From a virus: a DNA stretch of 64,000 bases. The DNA is taken from IMG/VR virus record IMGVR_UViG_3300028364_000023, positions 37,424 to 101,423 of that record; one strand, written 5' to 3'. Positions within the stretch are counted from its first letter, which is position 1. Every line of letters starts with the position of its first letter. Positions 30,057-37,459 of this stretch are shown here, piece by piece. Below the pieces are notes generated by a model. The model saw only the letters and a program-made list of their open reading frames with translations. It did no database searches and was not told the origin of the DNA. The translations under genes and the position numbers were made by a program.

Positions 30057-30317
30057 TCACTTCTCCGTTGAATTAGTTTTGTTTTCAAGCATAGCTTGGA
30101 ATGCTAGATTCTCTACTAGCAGCTTACACAAGGTTGCCATTGCAACAATTGCTCTATCGTCTTCGTTAATACTAGTAAGCTGATGTATAACCTTGTCTGC
30201 CATTAGATCGATGGCTTGCTCTTTTGTCATTCCGAGCATAGTCCAGTCAATATTATCAGCAAAGACAGCTTCTTCTTTTGTTAGTTGAGCTAACTGTGAT
30301 TTAGTATCATCTTTCAT
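30057..30317 (-). CDS. Small helical protein of unknown function
   Basis: 86 residues, helical and acidic (MKDDTKSQLAQLTKEEAVFA ... TMLGMTKEQAIDLMADKVIH). No family recognised. Its stop abuts the ClpP start, so the genes are coupled. Confidence 0.55.
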   Translation of the reverse strand: MKDDTKSQLAQLTKEEAVFADNIDWTMLGMTKEQAIDLMADKVIHQLTSINEDDRAIVAMATLCKLLVENLAFQAMLENKTNSTEK

Positions 30318-30535
30318 TAGTGTACTGTCTTTGGATGTTCATCTGTATTATCATCATTGTCGTAGAAGTCGATATTATAATATTGTTCTAATATCTCTAC
30401 AATAGCCTCAGGCACATCTTTCTCATCTGCTTCGTGGGGAATATAAACACCTTTAAGGTCTCCTTTTGAATTAATAATCAACGCCCAATCATCGTCTTCT
30501 AAGCTATCAGTAACAGTAGTTTTCTCTTTAGTCAT
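30317..30535 (-). CDS. Small protein, paralogue of the gene at 8213
   Basis: 72 residues with DDWALIINSKGDLKGVYIPH and VPEAIVEILEQYYNIDF, paralogous to the gene at 8213-8434. The C-terminus is acidic. Function unknown; one base of overlap with the next gene. Confidence 0.6.
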   Translation of the reverse strand: MTKEKTTVTDSLEDDDWALIINSKGDLKGVYIPHEADEKDVPEAIVEILEQYYNIDFYDNDDNTDEHPKTVH

Positions 30536-30546
30536 AGTGTCAATCC

Positions 30547-30699
30547 TTAAGAATAAATTATGTTGCTAGGAACTTCCATTCCTTTTCTAGTAAATTCTTT
30601 GGCCCGTTTTACTTGTGCAGTCTGTGATAATCGACTAGTTGACAAGTGTTGTTTCCATGCCCTAAACAACTTTGCTTTACTCTTATCGCGTTTAGACAT
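30547..30699 (-). CDS. Small basic protein
   Basis: 50 residues, MSKRDKSKAKLFRAWKQHLS ..., strongly basic in the first half, ending MEVPSNIIYS. Start preceded by GGTACAAGGT. Possibly nucleic-acid-binding; no family recognised. Confidence 0.5.
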   Translation of the reverse strand: MSKRDKSKAKLFRAWKQHLSTSRLSQTAQVKRAKEFTRKGMEVPSNIIYS

Positions 30700-30719
30700 A
30701 CCTTGTACCTATTTTTAGA

Positions 30720-31184
30720 TTATTCTATAGCCCACTTTCTGTTTTGCAACCCTTCTTTTTTAAGCCAGCTGCTCAATAATACTTTCTCTTTTTTGAAAGC
30801 TTCTTTTTCCCAGGGTTGTTGCCAATAGCTTATTCTATAGTTTATCCATTTTCCACACCATCTGTACTTGCGTTTAATTGGACTGTAGTATAATTCTCCT
30901 CGGGCGTATTGTTTTACATGTATCATCTCGTGGGCAACAGTTTCTAGTACCAGGCGCAGGTTGTTTCTTCGGTCTACTTCAATTATGAAGTCTCGAGGAC
31001 GATCTAATCTAGGACTGTCAGTGTAAGCCATACAATAGCCGTGCGCTTCCGTTGGTATTGATATAAGTTTTACAATAACTTCTAAAGACGTTAACCTCGG
31101 TACTAGTTGCCGAGCACAGAACTCAACCATGCTAGTAACTCGCTGCTTTTGTGACGCAGTACCACCTATCACAATGACCAACAT
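30720..31184 (-). CDS. SprT-like zinc metalloprotease
   Basis: 154 residues with VLETVAHEMIHVKQYARGEL, i.e. the HExxH zinc motif (HEMIH), and WCGKWINYRISYWQQPWEKE downstream, the spacing typical of SprT-like zincins in phages. The third ligand is probably the Glu in WEKEAF. Substrate unknown. Sits in the same operon region as ClpP. Confidence 0.75.
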   Translation of the reverse strand: MLVIVIGGTASQKQRVTSMVEFCARQLVPRLTSLEVIVKLISIPTEAHGYCMAYTDSPRLDRPRDFIIEVDRRNNLRLVLETVAHEMIHVKQYARGELYYSPIKRKYRWCGKWINYRISYWQQPWEKEAFKKEKVLLSSWLKKEGLQNRKWAIE

Positions 31185-31187
31185 TAA

Positions 31188-31565
31188 TTAGTCCTTAACT
31201 GGCATTATAAGATCATGTGCGATCGAAGAAGCATCGTTTCCTGTTAGTTCCGCATCATCGTCGTTAAGGCGTCCCAGCTGTCGAGCTCGACGACTTTGAT
31301 AGGTAAGGTTGATAATTTTGGGCATAGATCCAGGACCGTCCCACGCGTCATTTAGTACTTTGTTAATGTCACTCATAGGAACACGTGAAAGCTTAGTAGA
31401 ACTAAAGAACATTTCTGATACAAAATCCATTAGTGAAGATGGTATTAACTTGTAATCACTAATAGCCCAAGTTCCGTTAAACCCGTTGACTATACTAGGT
31501 ACGTCGGTGGCTTGAGTGCTCCAGTAGTCTACTGCCTGTTGTGCGGGTGCTTTCCAGTTTTGCAT
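31188..31565 (-). CDS. Phage protein of unknown function
   Basis: 125 residues, MQNWKAPAQQAVDYWSTQAT ..., with a central DFVSEMFFSSTKLSRVPMSD and a basic QSRRARQLGRL. No recognised domain. 3 nt from the downstream gene start. Confidence 0.5.
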   Translation of the reverse strand: MQNWKAPAQQAVDYWSTQATDVPSIVNGFNGTWAISDYKLIPSSLMDFVSEMFFSSTKLSRVPMSDINKVLNDAWDGPGSMPKIINLTYQSRRARQLGRLNDDDAELTGNDASSIAHDLIMPVKD

Positions 31566-31566
31566 T

Positions 31567-31761
31567 TTAGCTCTCTTTAGGTTGGTCTTCGATTTTGGTT
31601 AATACAATACGTCCTTCTTCGACGCTTACTTTTAGAACGTCACCTTCAATCCAGCCCATTCGCTGTGATACCTCAGGCGGAATATTCATTAACACATTGT
31701 TGGGATCATTTTTATCGTCTTCAAAGATGTCACTAACTTTGTAGGTAGTTATATCGGACAT
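31567..31761 (-). CDS. AbrB/MazE-like small protein
   Basis: 64 residues from MSDITTYKVSDIFEDDKNDP. The C-terminal half, NIPPEVSQRMGWIEGDVLKV followed by SVEEGRIVLTKI, matches the swapped-hairpin AbrB/SpoVT fold (IPxEVxxxLGxxxGDxLxV). Such proteins bind DNA or act as antitoxins. No toxin partner adjoins, so it may be a transcription factor. Confidence 0.65.
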   Translation of the reverse strand: MSDITTYKVSDIFEDDKNDPNNVLMNIPPEVSQRMGWIEGDVLKVSVEEGRIVLTKIEDQPKES

Positions 31762-31816
31762 TAGTGTTTCCTGTTGGTTCAAAATTTACGCACTTTTTCT
31801 TTTATGCGTTAACGCT

Positions 31817-31845
31817 AGTATAGCGTCGATTCAGTACTAGAGCAA
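31817..31845 (-). promoter_or_regulatory. sigma70-type promoter
   Basis: TTGCTC-N17-TATACT reading leftward, about 56 nt upstream of the start at 31761. Weaker -35 than the others. Confidence 0.55.
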
Positions 31846-31899
31846 GATATTTTTTTTAATTAATTTTTATATACACAATGCAAGACTAATAGCTTTTAA

Positions 31900-32592
31900 C
31901 TATTGCTGAACTTTAGGAAACAACATATCTTTACAGAACATATCTACTTCTTCGGGAGGAAGTCCTAAACTTTTCATTACTGCGGGAGTGTGTGGGTTTT
32001 TTTGCTGGTTGGTGCAGTAATAGTTTTGCGCTTTAAGACATTCGTTAGTATCACACATGTGATTGTACTGCGTGATTCTGTTAAGGTACAATCTTAAATT
32101 GTCTTCTACAATACTAATAATGTCTGCACTTTCTTCTTGCTTTACATTGCTTGCAGCTAACATTTTGTCAGTAAAGATGTTAGTGGCCCATTCCGGTAGT
32201 TCTCGTTGCTTCTTGGGAACAAAGTCTTCAACACTGTCGAAATATTGCTGTATCATAGGATGATCTAAATTAACACTTTTAGAGAAATCGTGAAATGCCC
32301 CAGTAATCTTATTCTTGCCGGCAATTACGTCGAATCCAAAGATAGGAGCATCATTGTGCAGTTGCGGAAAGATGCAGACGTGCATCATCCAGATTCCTTT
32401 AGCATCGCGAGCATCTACTACGTCGATGTGTGCTCTTCGTATGTAGTCATTGGTCCAGACTCGATTAATCCACCCATTTTCTGGTTGATTAAACGCAGAC
32501 AACCCTGGCTCCTCTATTTCTGTAGCAACCTCGTCGAACGCAGAAATAAAGTTATCTTTACATTTAATTAGCTGCGTCCAAATTTCGCTCAC
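31900..32592 (-). CDS. pcyX: Ferredoxin-dependent bilin reductase, PcyX/PcyA type
   Basis: 230 residues. FDBR landmarks: YIRRAHIDVVDARDAKGIWM, HVCIFPQLHNDAPIFGFDVI, GAFHDFSKS, and the C-terminal NYYCTNQQKNPHTPAVMKSLG. These enzymes reduce biliverdin with electrons from ferredoxin. PcyX, described from uncultured oceanic virus contigs, gives phycoerythrobilin. Overlaps the heme oxygenase gene by 4 nt (ATGA), so substrate-producing and -consuming enzymes are coupled. PcyX rather than PcyA is inferred from phage context, not from diagnostic residues. Confidence 0.85.
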   Translation of the reverse strand: MSEIWTQLIKCKDNFISAFDEVATEIEEPGLSAFNQPENGWINRVWTNDYIRRAHIDVVDARDAKGIWMMHVCIFPQLHNDAPIFGFDVIAGKNKITGAFHDFSKSVNLDHPMIQQYFDSVEDFVPKKQRELPEWATNIFTDKMLAASNVKQEESADIISIVEDNLRLYLNRITQYNHMCDTNECLKAQNYYCTNQQKNPHTPAVMKSLGLPPEEVDMFCKDMLFPKVQQ

Positions 32593-33134
32593 TTTTTTGC
32601 CTCATTCATCTGTTGGAACAGCTTAGTAGCAAAATCGAAGCATACCTTTGCCTCGTCGGCCATACTATCGTTTACTCGTTCTCTTATTAAGGTCTTTAGT
32701 TCGTCCTTATCTCGATCAAACTGGTACATCTTGCCAAGGCCAGGAACTTTTTTAGAAATCATCTGTCCGCCGAATAAGTCACCCATGTGCCTGACGTATA
32801 CATGCGCCATTAGTCTATCTGCATCTTCGGAGATAGACATTAAGTAATCCATGTATTCTTTTACGACCGGTAACAGCACAGGTGGTTCTTCAGTTCCCTT
32901 CATCAAGTCCTGATAGTCTTCATGAATTTTTGGAGCTCTGCGCAACTCCGGCATATCGTCAAACAACCCATGGATGTTAGCAAGTGTTTCTAATAAGTTG
33001 TATATCGGATGCTGATTAAACAAGAACTTCGCGTAACGCTCATTAGATATCGTTCCAGAGAACATCTCTTTCACAAACGCTTGTCTCTCAGCATTTCTGT
33101 GTTGCTCTGATGTTAATTCTTTTAAATTATTCAT
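32589..33134 (-). CDS. ho1: Heme oxygenase
   Basis: 181 residues. N-terminal LTSEQHRNAERQAFVKEMFS holds the proximal His, NERYAKFLFNQHPIYNLLE follows, and the distal helix HMGDLFGGQMISKKVPGLG matches the family GDLSGGQ. It cleaves heme to biliverdin IXalpha, CO and Fe2+ using ferredoxin-type reductant. Coupled by 4-nt overlaps to ClpS upstream and the bilin reductase downstream. Length is shorter than cyanobacterial HO1 (about 240) but similar to phage versions I recall. Confidence 0.88.
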   Translation of the reverse strand: MNNLKELTSEQHRNAERQAFVKEMFSGTISNERYAKFLFNQHPIYNLLETLANIHGLFDDMPELRRAPKIHEDYQDLMKGTEEPPVLLPVVKEYMDYLMSISEDADRLMAHVYVRHMGDLFGGQMISKKVPGLGKMYQFDRDKDELKTLIRERVNDSMADEAKVCFDFATKLFQQMNEAKK

Positions 33135-33439
33135 TTGTCCTCTTCTATTTTAGCTACTAACGGAAAGCCGTTATCTCGGCTAATGTTAATTGTTTCAGCA
33201 ATCTTTGTTTCGGCAATTTCAAAAGTATAGGTTCCTACTACGGCTGATCCTTGATTATGCACTTCCATAGTCAACGCTTCGGCAGTAGGCGTAGTGTGAC
33301 GAAATATTTCTTTTAAGATTCCTATAACCCAATCTATCGGAGTACTATCATCGTTTAGTAAGATTACCTTATACTTGTTAGGCGTTTTCTTTTTAATCTT
33401 AACCTTTTCGTCAGTGACTGGTTGCGCATTTGTGGACAT
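33131..33439 (-). CDS. clpS: ClpS adaptor
   Basis: 102 residues: a disordered N-terminus, then PNKYKVILLNDDSTPIDWVI, KEIFRHTTPTAEALTMEVHN and GTYTFEIAETKIAETI. This is the ClpS fold, with NDD of the N-degron pocket and the MExH-type Met-Glu-Val-His; the usual Tyr/Thr-Met positions seem kept. It delivers N-degron substrates to ClpA(P). A phage-encoded ClpP lies 3 kb downstream. It overlaps the heme oxygenase gene by 4 nt. Confidence 0.88.
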   Translation of the reverse strand: MSTNAQPVTDEKVKIKKKTPNKYKVILLNDDSTPIDWVIGILKEIFRHTTPTAEALTMEVHNQGSAVVGTYTFEIAETKIAETINISRDNGFPLVAKIEEDK

Positions 33440-33493
33440 TAAGTTCCTCCTATAAGTAGTAGGGGCAGTTTAACTGCCCCTACTAGTTTACTG

Positions 33494-33940
33494 CTATTTG
33501 TTAGCAGGACCGGTTATTGAAATCTTTCTTGGTTGTAGCTCTGCTGGAACATCTCTATGTAAGTGTACATTGAGCATTCCTAATTCAAGACTAGCACCTA
33601 CTATATCTACGTGTTCTGCTAAACGAAATTCTCTACGGAAGTTACGCTCTGCAATACCTTTGTGTATATAATTTGGTGTTTTTTCGTCGCTAAGTTTGGG
33701 CATTGCCCCTTCGATCGTTAGCACATTGCGGTCCTTAGTGATATCTAAATTATCCATAGTGAACCCGGCAACTGCAAGACTGATCATAAATTCGTCTTCG
33801 TTAATCTGCAAGATGTTGTATGGAGGATATCCCTGAGACTGACTATTAGTGAATGAACGATCTAGCTCATTAAATAGTCTGTCGAAACCGATTGAAGCTC
33901 TGTGTAGTGAAGGTAAATCTAAGGTATGTAGTCTTGTCAT
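33494..33940 (-). CDS. Small heat-shock protein Hsp20
   Basis: 148 residues with FDRLFNELDRSF, then an alpha-crystallin domain: PPYNILQINEDEFMISLAVA, GFTMDNLDITKDRNVLTIEG and ERNFRREFRLAEHVDIVGAS, ending LHRDVPAELQPRKISI, which carries the C-terminal I-x-I anchor. Very close to bacterial IbpA. T4-like cyanophages also carry Hsp20. Preceded by a late-type promoter and AAAGGAG. Confidence 0.92.
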   Translation of the reverse strand: MTRLHTLDLPSLHRASIGFDRLFNELDRSFTNSQSQGYPPYNILQINEDEFMISLAVAGFTMDNLDITKDRNVLTIEGAMPKLSDEKTPNYIHKGIAERNFRREFRLAEHVDIVGASLELGMLNVHLHRDVPAELQPRKISITGPANK

Positions 33941-33998
33941 ATTATTTCTCCTTTATTAAGCAAGATACTTTGTTGTGGACCCTTGCGGCATCCACATT

Positions 33999-34006
33999 TA
34001 TTTATC
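33999..34006 (-). promoter_or_regulatory. T4-type late promoter for hsp20-clpS-ho1-pcyX
   Basis: GATAAATA reading leftward, 59 nt upstream of the Hsp20 start. No other promoter is seen before the ClpS-HO-PcyX genes. Confidence 0.5.
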
Positions 34007-34021
34007 AAATATAGTTGTACT

Positions 34022-34315
34022 TTACTCCAAGATAACCGCTAGTATTTGGTGCTCATCAAGTACCAAATACTCTACGTTATCAATCTTAGTCTTTATTCCT
34101 GTGCCTTTTTGGTAAGCAACAATCTCACCCACTTCTACTAGCGGCTCAATTAGCTGACCTCCGCTAGTAGTTTTCCCTGGGCCGACCGCTATTACTTGTC
34201 CTTGTTCGAGTTCGTTTTTTTTATCAACTGATCCAGCAATAACTAATCCGCTGGCAGTTTTTTCTTCTAGCTTAGACGGCTTAATAATAACTCTATCTTG
34301 TACTGGGTTAATCAT
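34022..34315 (-). CDS. GroES-type co-chaperonin
   Basis: 97 residues starting MINPVQDRVIIKPSKLEEKT. Cpn10 features: DRVIIKP, TASGLVIAGS in the mobile loop, GQVIAVGPGKT and VEYLVLDEHQILAVI. Length matches bacterial GroES. T4 gp31 is the functional analogue needed for capsid folding, and this may serve the same purpose with host GroEL. 10 nt from bS21. Confidence 0.93.
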   Translation of the reverse strand: MINPVQDRVIIKPSKLEEKTASGLVIAGSVDKKNELEQGQVIAVGPGKTTSGGQLIEPLVEVGEIVAYQKGTGIKTKIDNVEYLVLDEHQILAVILE

Positions 34316-34324
34316 TGTTTTTCC

Positions 34325-34585
34325 TTAGCTATTACCTTGGCTGGTGTTTTCGTCTATCTTGGTTTCTTTCTTGAGCCAGCGAGAACGGGCAGCAGCTTTA
34401 GCCCGCTTACGTTTTTCACTAGGTTTGGTATAGAACTCGCGATCACGCAGTTCTTGCAAAAGTCCAGCTTCTTGCACTTTACGTTTAAATTTGCGTAATG
34501 CAAAATTTACATCGCCGTTTCGGACTTCGACACTGATCCCCTTGATAATCAGTGATTCTTGACTTGCTTTGTTATGTCTTTTCAT
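34325..34585 (-). CDS. Ribosomal protein bS21
   Basis: 86 residues with [40 protein letters not shown] and KAAARSRW, the full bS21 signature. bS21 sits near the anti-Shine-Dalgarno region of the 30S subunit. Phage homologues, first reported in SAR11 phages, are thought to bias ribosomes to phage mRNAs. Overlaps the upstream gene by 14 nt. Confidence 0.93.
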   Translation of the reverse strand: MKRHNKASQESLIIKGISVEVRNGDVNFALRKFKRKVQEAGLLQELRDREFYTKPSEKRKRAKAAARSRWLKKETKIDENTSQGNS

Positions 34586-34970
34586 TCATTTCTCCGGTGT
34601 GTAATAAAAACTCTAAGTTGTATATTCTATTTTTACTGATATGATTATATACTGATTCCTCAGCGTTAGTCAACCAGTAAGTTTTATCTTTTGCAACTAT
34701 ATAAGACATCATGTCTTTAAAGAATGGTAATGTGTTATCAATATCTGCAATGCAGACATCAACGCATTTTAATGTGGTTAACACCCAATTTATTTCTTCC
34801 TTTACATATACTCCTTTGTCATATATATAGATGTTTGCATTATTTTCGTAATGCGCTAGAACGGTGTTTTGCAAATCTGCTAACACTTTTTGACTAGGGT
34901 AAACTAGGAGTATTTCGTAACTGTCATTGTGCAGTCTATCAGGATATGTAACTATGTGAATCTTGTTCAA
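34572..34970 (-). CDS. Conserved T4-like phage protein ([17 protein letters not shown] family)
   Basis: 132 residues beginning [60 protein letters not shown] and [20 protein letters not shown] identify a family I know from T4-like environmental phages. It looks like a small Rossmann-type response-regulator-like fold. Function unknown. Confidence 0.7.
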   Translation of the reverse strand: MNKIHIVTYPDRLHNDSYEILLVYPSQKVLADLQNTVLAHYENNANIYIYDKGVYVKEEINWVLTTLKCVDVCIADIDNTLPFFKDMMSYIVAKDKTYWLTNAEESVYNHISKNRIYNLEFLLHTGEMNEKT

Positions 34971-35037
34971 CTCTATTGCCTCTTACATTTAGTTATCGCT
35001 ATTGCTATTTTGGTGTAGCACAAAGTGATTATTCTCG

Positions 35038-35550
35038 CTAGCACGACCTACGCTGCAAATTATTTTTGTAAAATATATGATCATCGATGACTATTGTTTG
35101 AGTAAAACATTTTGCCCAGTAAGGGGAAACATAGCGGGCGTGGAAGAACAAAGCACCGCGTGTGATATTTGAGTTGACACCATCTATGTACCTTCTTGCT
35201 ATCAGCAAGGATCTTGTCCAGGCACGAGCATCTACTACGCTGTCTAGGTTTGGAGTGACTCGGTGCAAAGAACGATCACTTGTCCACGAAAATGCCCAAG
35301 CTCGGTATACTACTTGACATACATGGTTCCTAAACTTTTTACTTTTGACTCTATTCATTGTGACCTCTGCAACTGCCATTGCTCCTATAACTGATTGGCC
35401 TCTAGCTTCGTAGTATACGTTTAACGCCAAGCACTCTTCGGCTGGGTTATTGGCCATTATGGTATTGCCAATAATAGGACTGCTCATCAGTGTGCGTGAG
35501 TCTGCAAAAGTTGCAGTACAGACCAGCAGTATAGCAATAATATATTTCAT
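35038..35550 (-). CDS. SleB-type cell-wall hydrolase (endolysin)
   Basis: 170 residues with a signal peptide (MKYIIAILLVCTATFADS), then CLALNVYYEARGQSVIGAMA, VAEVTMNRVKSKKFRNHVCQ and ARRYIDGVNSNITRGALFFH. YYEARG-x-x-x-G-x-x-A-V-A-x-V-x-x-NR is the Hydrolase_2/SleB motif, with the Glu as probable catalytic residue. It cleaves peptidoglycan. The signal peptide would allow Sec export, as in signal-endolysins. Confidence 0.8.
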   Translation of the reverse strand: MKYIIAILLVCTATFADSRTLMSSPIIGNTIMANNPAEECLALNVYYEARGQSVIGAMAVAEVTMNRVKSKKFRNHVCQVVYRAWAFSWTSDRSLHRVTPNLDSVVDARAWTRSLLIARRYIDGVNSNITRGALFFHARYVSPYWAKCFTQTIVIDDHIFYKNNLQRRSC

Positions 35551-35816
35551 CGACGCATCTCCTTGATCTTTGCTTGGGCTTCGTGCGCTGCATGAAGTTG
35601 TTCGACATCTCGGCTAGGAGTCCATTCGCCAGTGTCTGTCCATACCCAAGAAGCTGATAGTTCATCTTTAAAAACCTGTCGTGTTACAGTCTCCGTCTTC
35701 TTCCATAACCAATATCCTGTAGTGGTAGTAACGTCTACCTCAGCTACTACTGAATGTAGCGAGTGATATTTCTTAGACTGTATGACTTCTACATTACGAA
35801 TATTTGAAATAATCAT
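35547..35816 (-). CDS. Conserved small phage protein
   Basis: 89 residues: a beta-rich front (VVAEVDVTTTTGYWLWKKTE) and a helical charged tail. A family of cyanophage-like genomes with unknown role. Overlaps the lysin gene by 4 nt. Confidence 0.6.
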   Translation of the reverse strand: MIISNIRNVEVIQSKKYHSLHSVVAEVDVTTTTGYWLWKKTETVTRQVFKDELSASWVWTDTGEWTPSRDVEQLHAAHEAQAKIKEMRR

Positions 35817-35817
35817 A

Positions 35818-36234
35818 CTAGCGTCTCATCCGTGCAATGTCGTTTATTTCTTCGTCACTGATCACGGGAACAGCGTTGCTCTTGTGTAGAACGGAGATCC
35901 CCTTGACCAAGGAGCCCGAATACATTATAGATTCTTTCTTGGGCGCAATTCCTGGGTCTTTGTCTAAGCTGGGTATATGCTGTGTCTCTCGACGGTACCT
36001 TGGTACTGTCTTGCGCTTCACAGGCTGCGCTAACTTAACCTTGCCTCTACCGTGTACGTAGTTATAATACTGGTCAAACGTAAGTCGCTCGTCATGTCGT
36101 CCCTGTTGTCTAAGCTGACGATTGTACACAGCAAGCTGGTCTCCGAGCTCTTTGCGTTTTGCTATAGTGATGGTTGCTTCTTTAGGCTTAGCAGTTCTAG
36201 TTGAACTCATTCCTCTAACAAGGTGCATAGTCAT
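35818..36234 (-). CDS. Conserved T4-like phage protein (LVKGISVLHKSNAVPVI family)
   Basis: 138 residues beginning MTMHLVRGMSSTRTAKPKEA, with LTFDQYYNYVHGRGKVK, PKKESIMYSGSLVKGISVLH and a C-terminal DIARMRR. The pattern HLVRGM ... FDQYxxYxxG ... KKExxxYxGxLxKGIxxxHKSNAVPV is conserved among environmental T4-like phages. Basic; function unknown. Own promoter upstream. Confidence 0.7.
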   Translation of the reverse strand: MTMHLVRGMSSTRTAKPKEATITIAKRKELGDQLAVYNRQLRQQGRHDERLTFDQYYNYVHGRGKVKLAQPVKRKTVPRYRRETQHIPSLDKDPGIAPKKESIMYSGSLVKGISVLHKSNAVPVISDEEINDIARMRR

Positions 36235-36264
36235 AATCTTTGCCTCTAATTACATTAAGCATAA

Positions 36265-36293
36265 ATTATAACAATAATTAAAAGGTCTGTCAA
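36265..36293 (-). promoter_or_regulatory. sigma70-type promoter
   Basis: TTGACA-N17-TATAAT, perfect consensus, reading leftward 31 nt upstream of the start at 36234. Confidence 0.85.
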
Positions 36294-36303
36294 CTGAATA
36301 TCC

Positions 36304-36331
36304 GTAAAAAAGAGCGCCGAAGCGCTCTTAT
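36304..36331 (-). terminator. Rho-independent terminator of the tmRNA
   Basis: Leftward AAGAGCGC-TTCG-GCGCTCTT followed by TTTT. Stable stem with a UUCG loop directly after the tmRNA coding piece. Confidence 0.9.
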
Positions 36332-36339
36332 CACTTTTC

Positions 36340-36640
36340 TGTTGCAGGATAGCGATATCCCCGAACTTGCTACGGTTTAGGCAGCTAGCAGTTGATCTTC
36401 GAAAAGACCTTCTACTGTTAGTTCTGTGGTAAATGATGTTTTGTCATTTCCTAGTTTTATGCGTTTACGGCCGTCATCTACCGAGTAGCCAACATTAGTA
36501 ATAGCTCCGAAAGTCGAATCTAGTACAGCCCCATCAAAAGCACGCTAGCAGTGTATGCAGACACTAGCAGTGCGCTTATGGTGGAGCTGGCCGGTACTGC
36601 CCCGGCGTGTTCCCGTGTTTTCCTAAGCTAGTTTACTACC
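36340..36640 (-). ncRNA. ssrA: Circularly permuted (two-piece) tmRNA
   Basis: Reading leftward, the acceptor half comes first. CCGGC-CAGCTCC-A-CCA (3' end at 36579) is preceded by a 5-bp T stem (GCCGG/CCGGC). A 46-nt spacer that folds on itself follows, and then the 5' half GGGGCTGTACTAGATTCGAC starting at 36532. GGGGCTG pairs fully with CAGCTCC. Downstream a frame encodes a tag ending EGLFEDQLLAA, stop at 36379-36377. Acceptor-before-coding order is the permuted gene type of alphaproteobacteria and some cyanobacteria, cut into two RNAs after processing. tmRNA rescues stalled ribosomes and tags the product for proteolysis. The T loop (GGCAGTA) is non-canonical. Confidence 0.8.
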
Positions 36641-36670
36641 ATTATTACTATTTATTCTTACAGTGTGCAT

Positions 36671-37027
36671 TCACTCTTTGTCATGAGCATGCTCTTCTTT
36701 TTCTAAGTCTGCCATCATATTATGCAATGCGTGTTCGGCCATTGCGTCTTCAATCTCGACGTCGATGTTATCACAGCGGACTTCTGTACCATCAACGCTC
36801 CAAAACGCATCAAGGTGCCCGCTGTCACGTAGCCAACGATATCGACCAGCATCTTCAATAGCCACATTGTACTTGGTCACAAGATGTAGCGGGCAGTATC
36901 CGTGTTCCTTGATGTTATTGCGTCGCTGTTGTTCGAATACATAGTCGGCTAACTTTTGTTTATAGTCGAATACACAGTCGGCTAACTTTTGTTTATAGTA
37001 ATAAAAATATACTTGGCCTGTGTTCAT
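36671..37027 (-). CDS. Phage protein with DAGRYRWLR motif and a tandem repeat
   Basis: 118 residues. EDAGRYRWLRDSGHLDAFWS is a motif common in phage proteins of unknown function. The N-terminal YKQKLADCVFDYKQKLADYV comes from a 33-bp direct repeat in tandem (about 36937-37002), with a single difference between units. C-terminus acidic with HALHNMMADLEKEE. Confidence 0.6.
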   Translation of the reverse strand: MNTGQVYFYYYKQKLADCVFDYKQKLADYVFEQQRRNNIKEHGYCPLHLVTKYNVAIEDAGRYRWLRDSGHLDAFWSVDGTEVRCDNIDVEIEDAMAEHALHNMMADLEKEEHAHDKE

Positions 37028-37083
37028 GTTATTTTCTCTTTGTTTAATCTATTGCGAATGATTATTTCTTATCTCACATATAC

Positions 37084-37112
37084 ATAATACTATCAATCTA
37101 TCACTTTGTCAA
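37084..37112 (-). promoter_or_regulatory. sigma70-type promoter
   Basis: TTGACA-N17-TATTAT reading leftward, 57 nt upstream of the start at 37027. Confidence 0.7.
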
Positions 37113-37117
37113 CTAGC

Positions 37118-37438
37118 TTATGCTTCTTTCACATAGCTAAGAATTTCTTCAAGTGTCCATTCTTTCATTTCGGGCATCAGCTTGATTGCAACATCACCCT
37201 TCTTTACATCGGTTGCACTAACGTTTAAGAACAAACACACATCTTGCTCATCCAGTGTGTCGCCGCGGTTAGCTGCGCACCAAAGTATACTCATTAATAC
37301 ACAATTAGTAGCGCTGCGTATTTGTGTAATTTCGTTTTCTATTACATACTTTTTGCCAGTTACAAAAGCATTGTGATATTCCTGTGTCTTTTTAGAAATC
37401 TCTTCAAAGTATTTTTGTGTTGCTACTGTTATTGCCAT
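37118..37438 (-). CDS. Phage protein of unknown function
   Basis: 106 residues, helical, MAITVATQKYFEEISKKTQE ... LDEQDVCLFLNVSATDVKKG ... WTLEEILSYVKEA. No domain recognised. Confidence 0.5.
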   Translation of the reverse strand: MAITVATQKYFEEISKKTQEYHNAFVTGKKYVIENEITQIRSATNCVLMSILWCAANRGDTLDEQDVCLFLNVSATDVKKGDVAIKLMPEMKEWTLEEILSYVKEA

Positions 37439-37459
37439 AGTTATATCCTCTTCCTGTAT

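Noticed and set aside
31567-31761. Toxin-antitoxin pair for the AbrB/MazE-like protein
   Set aside because: No MazF-, VapC- or other toxin-like gene adjoins; the neighbour at 31188 shows no toxin motif.
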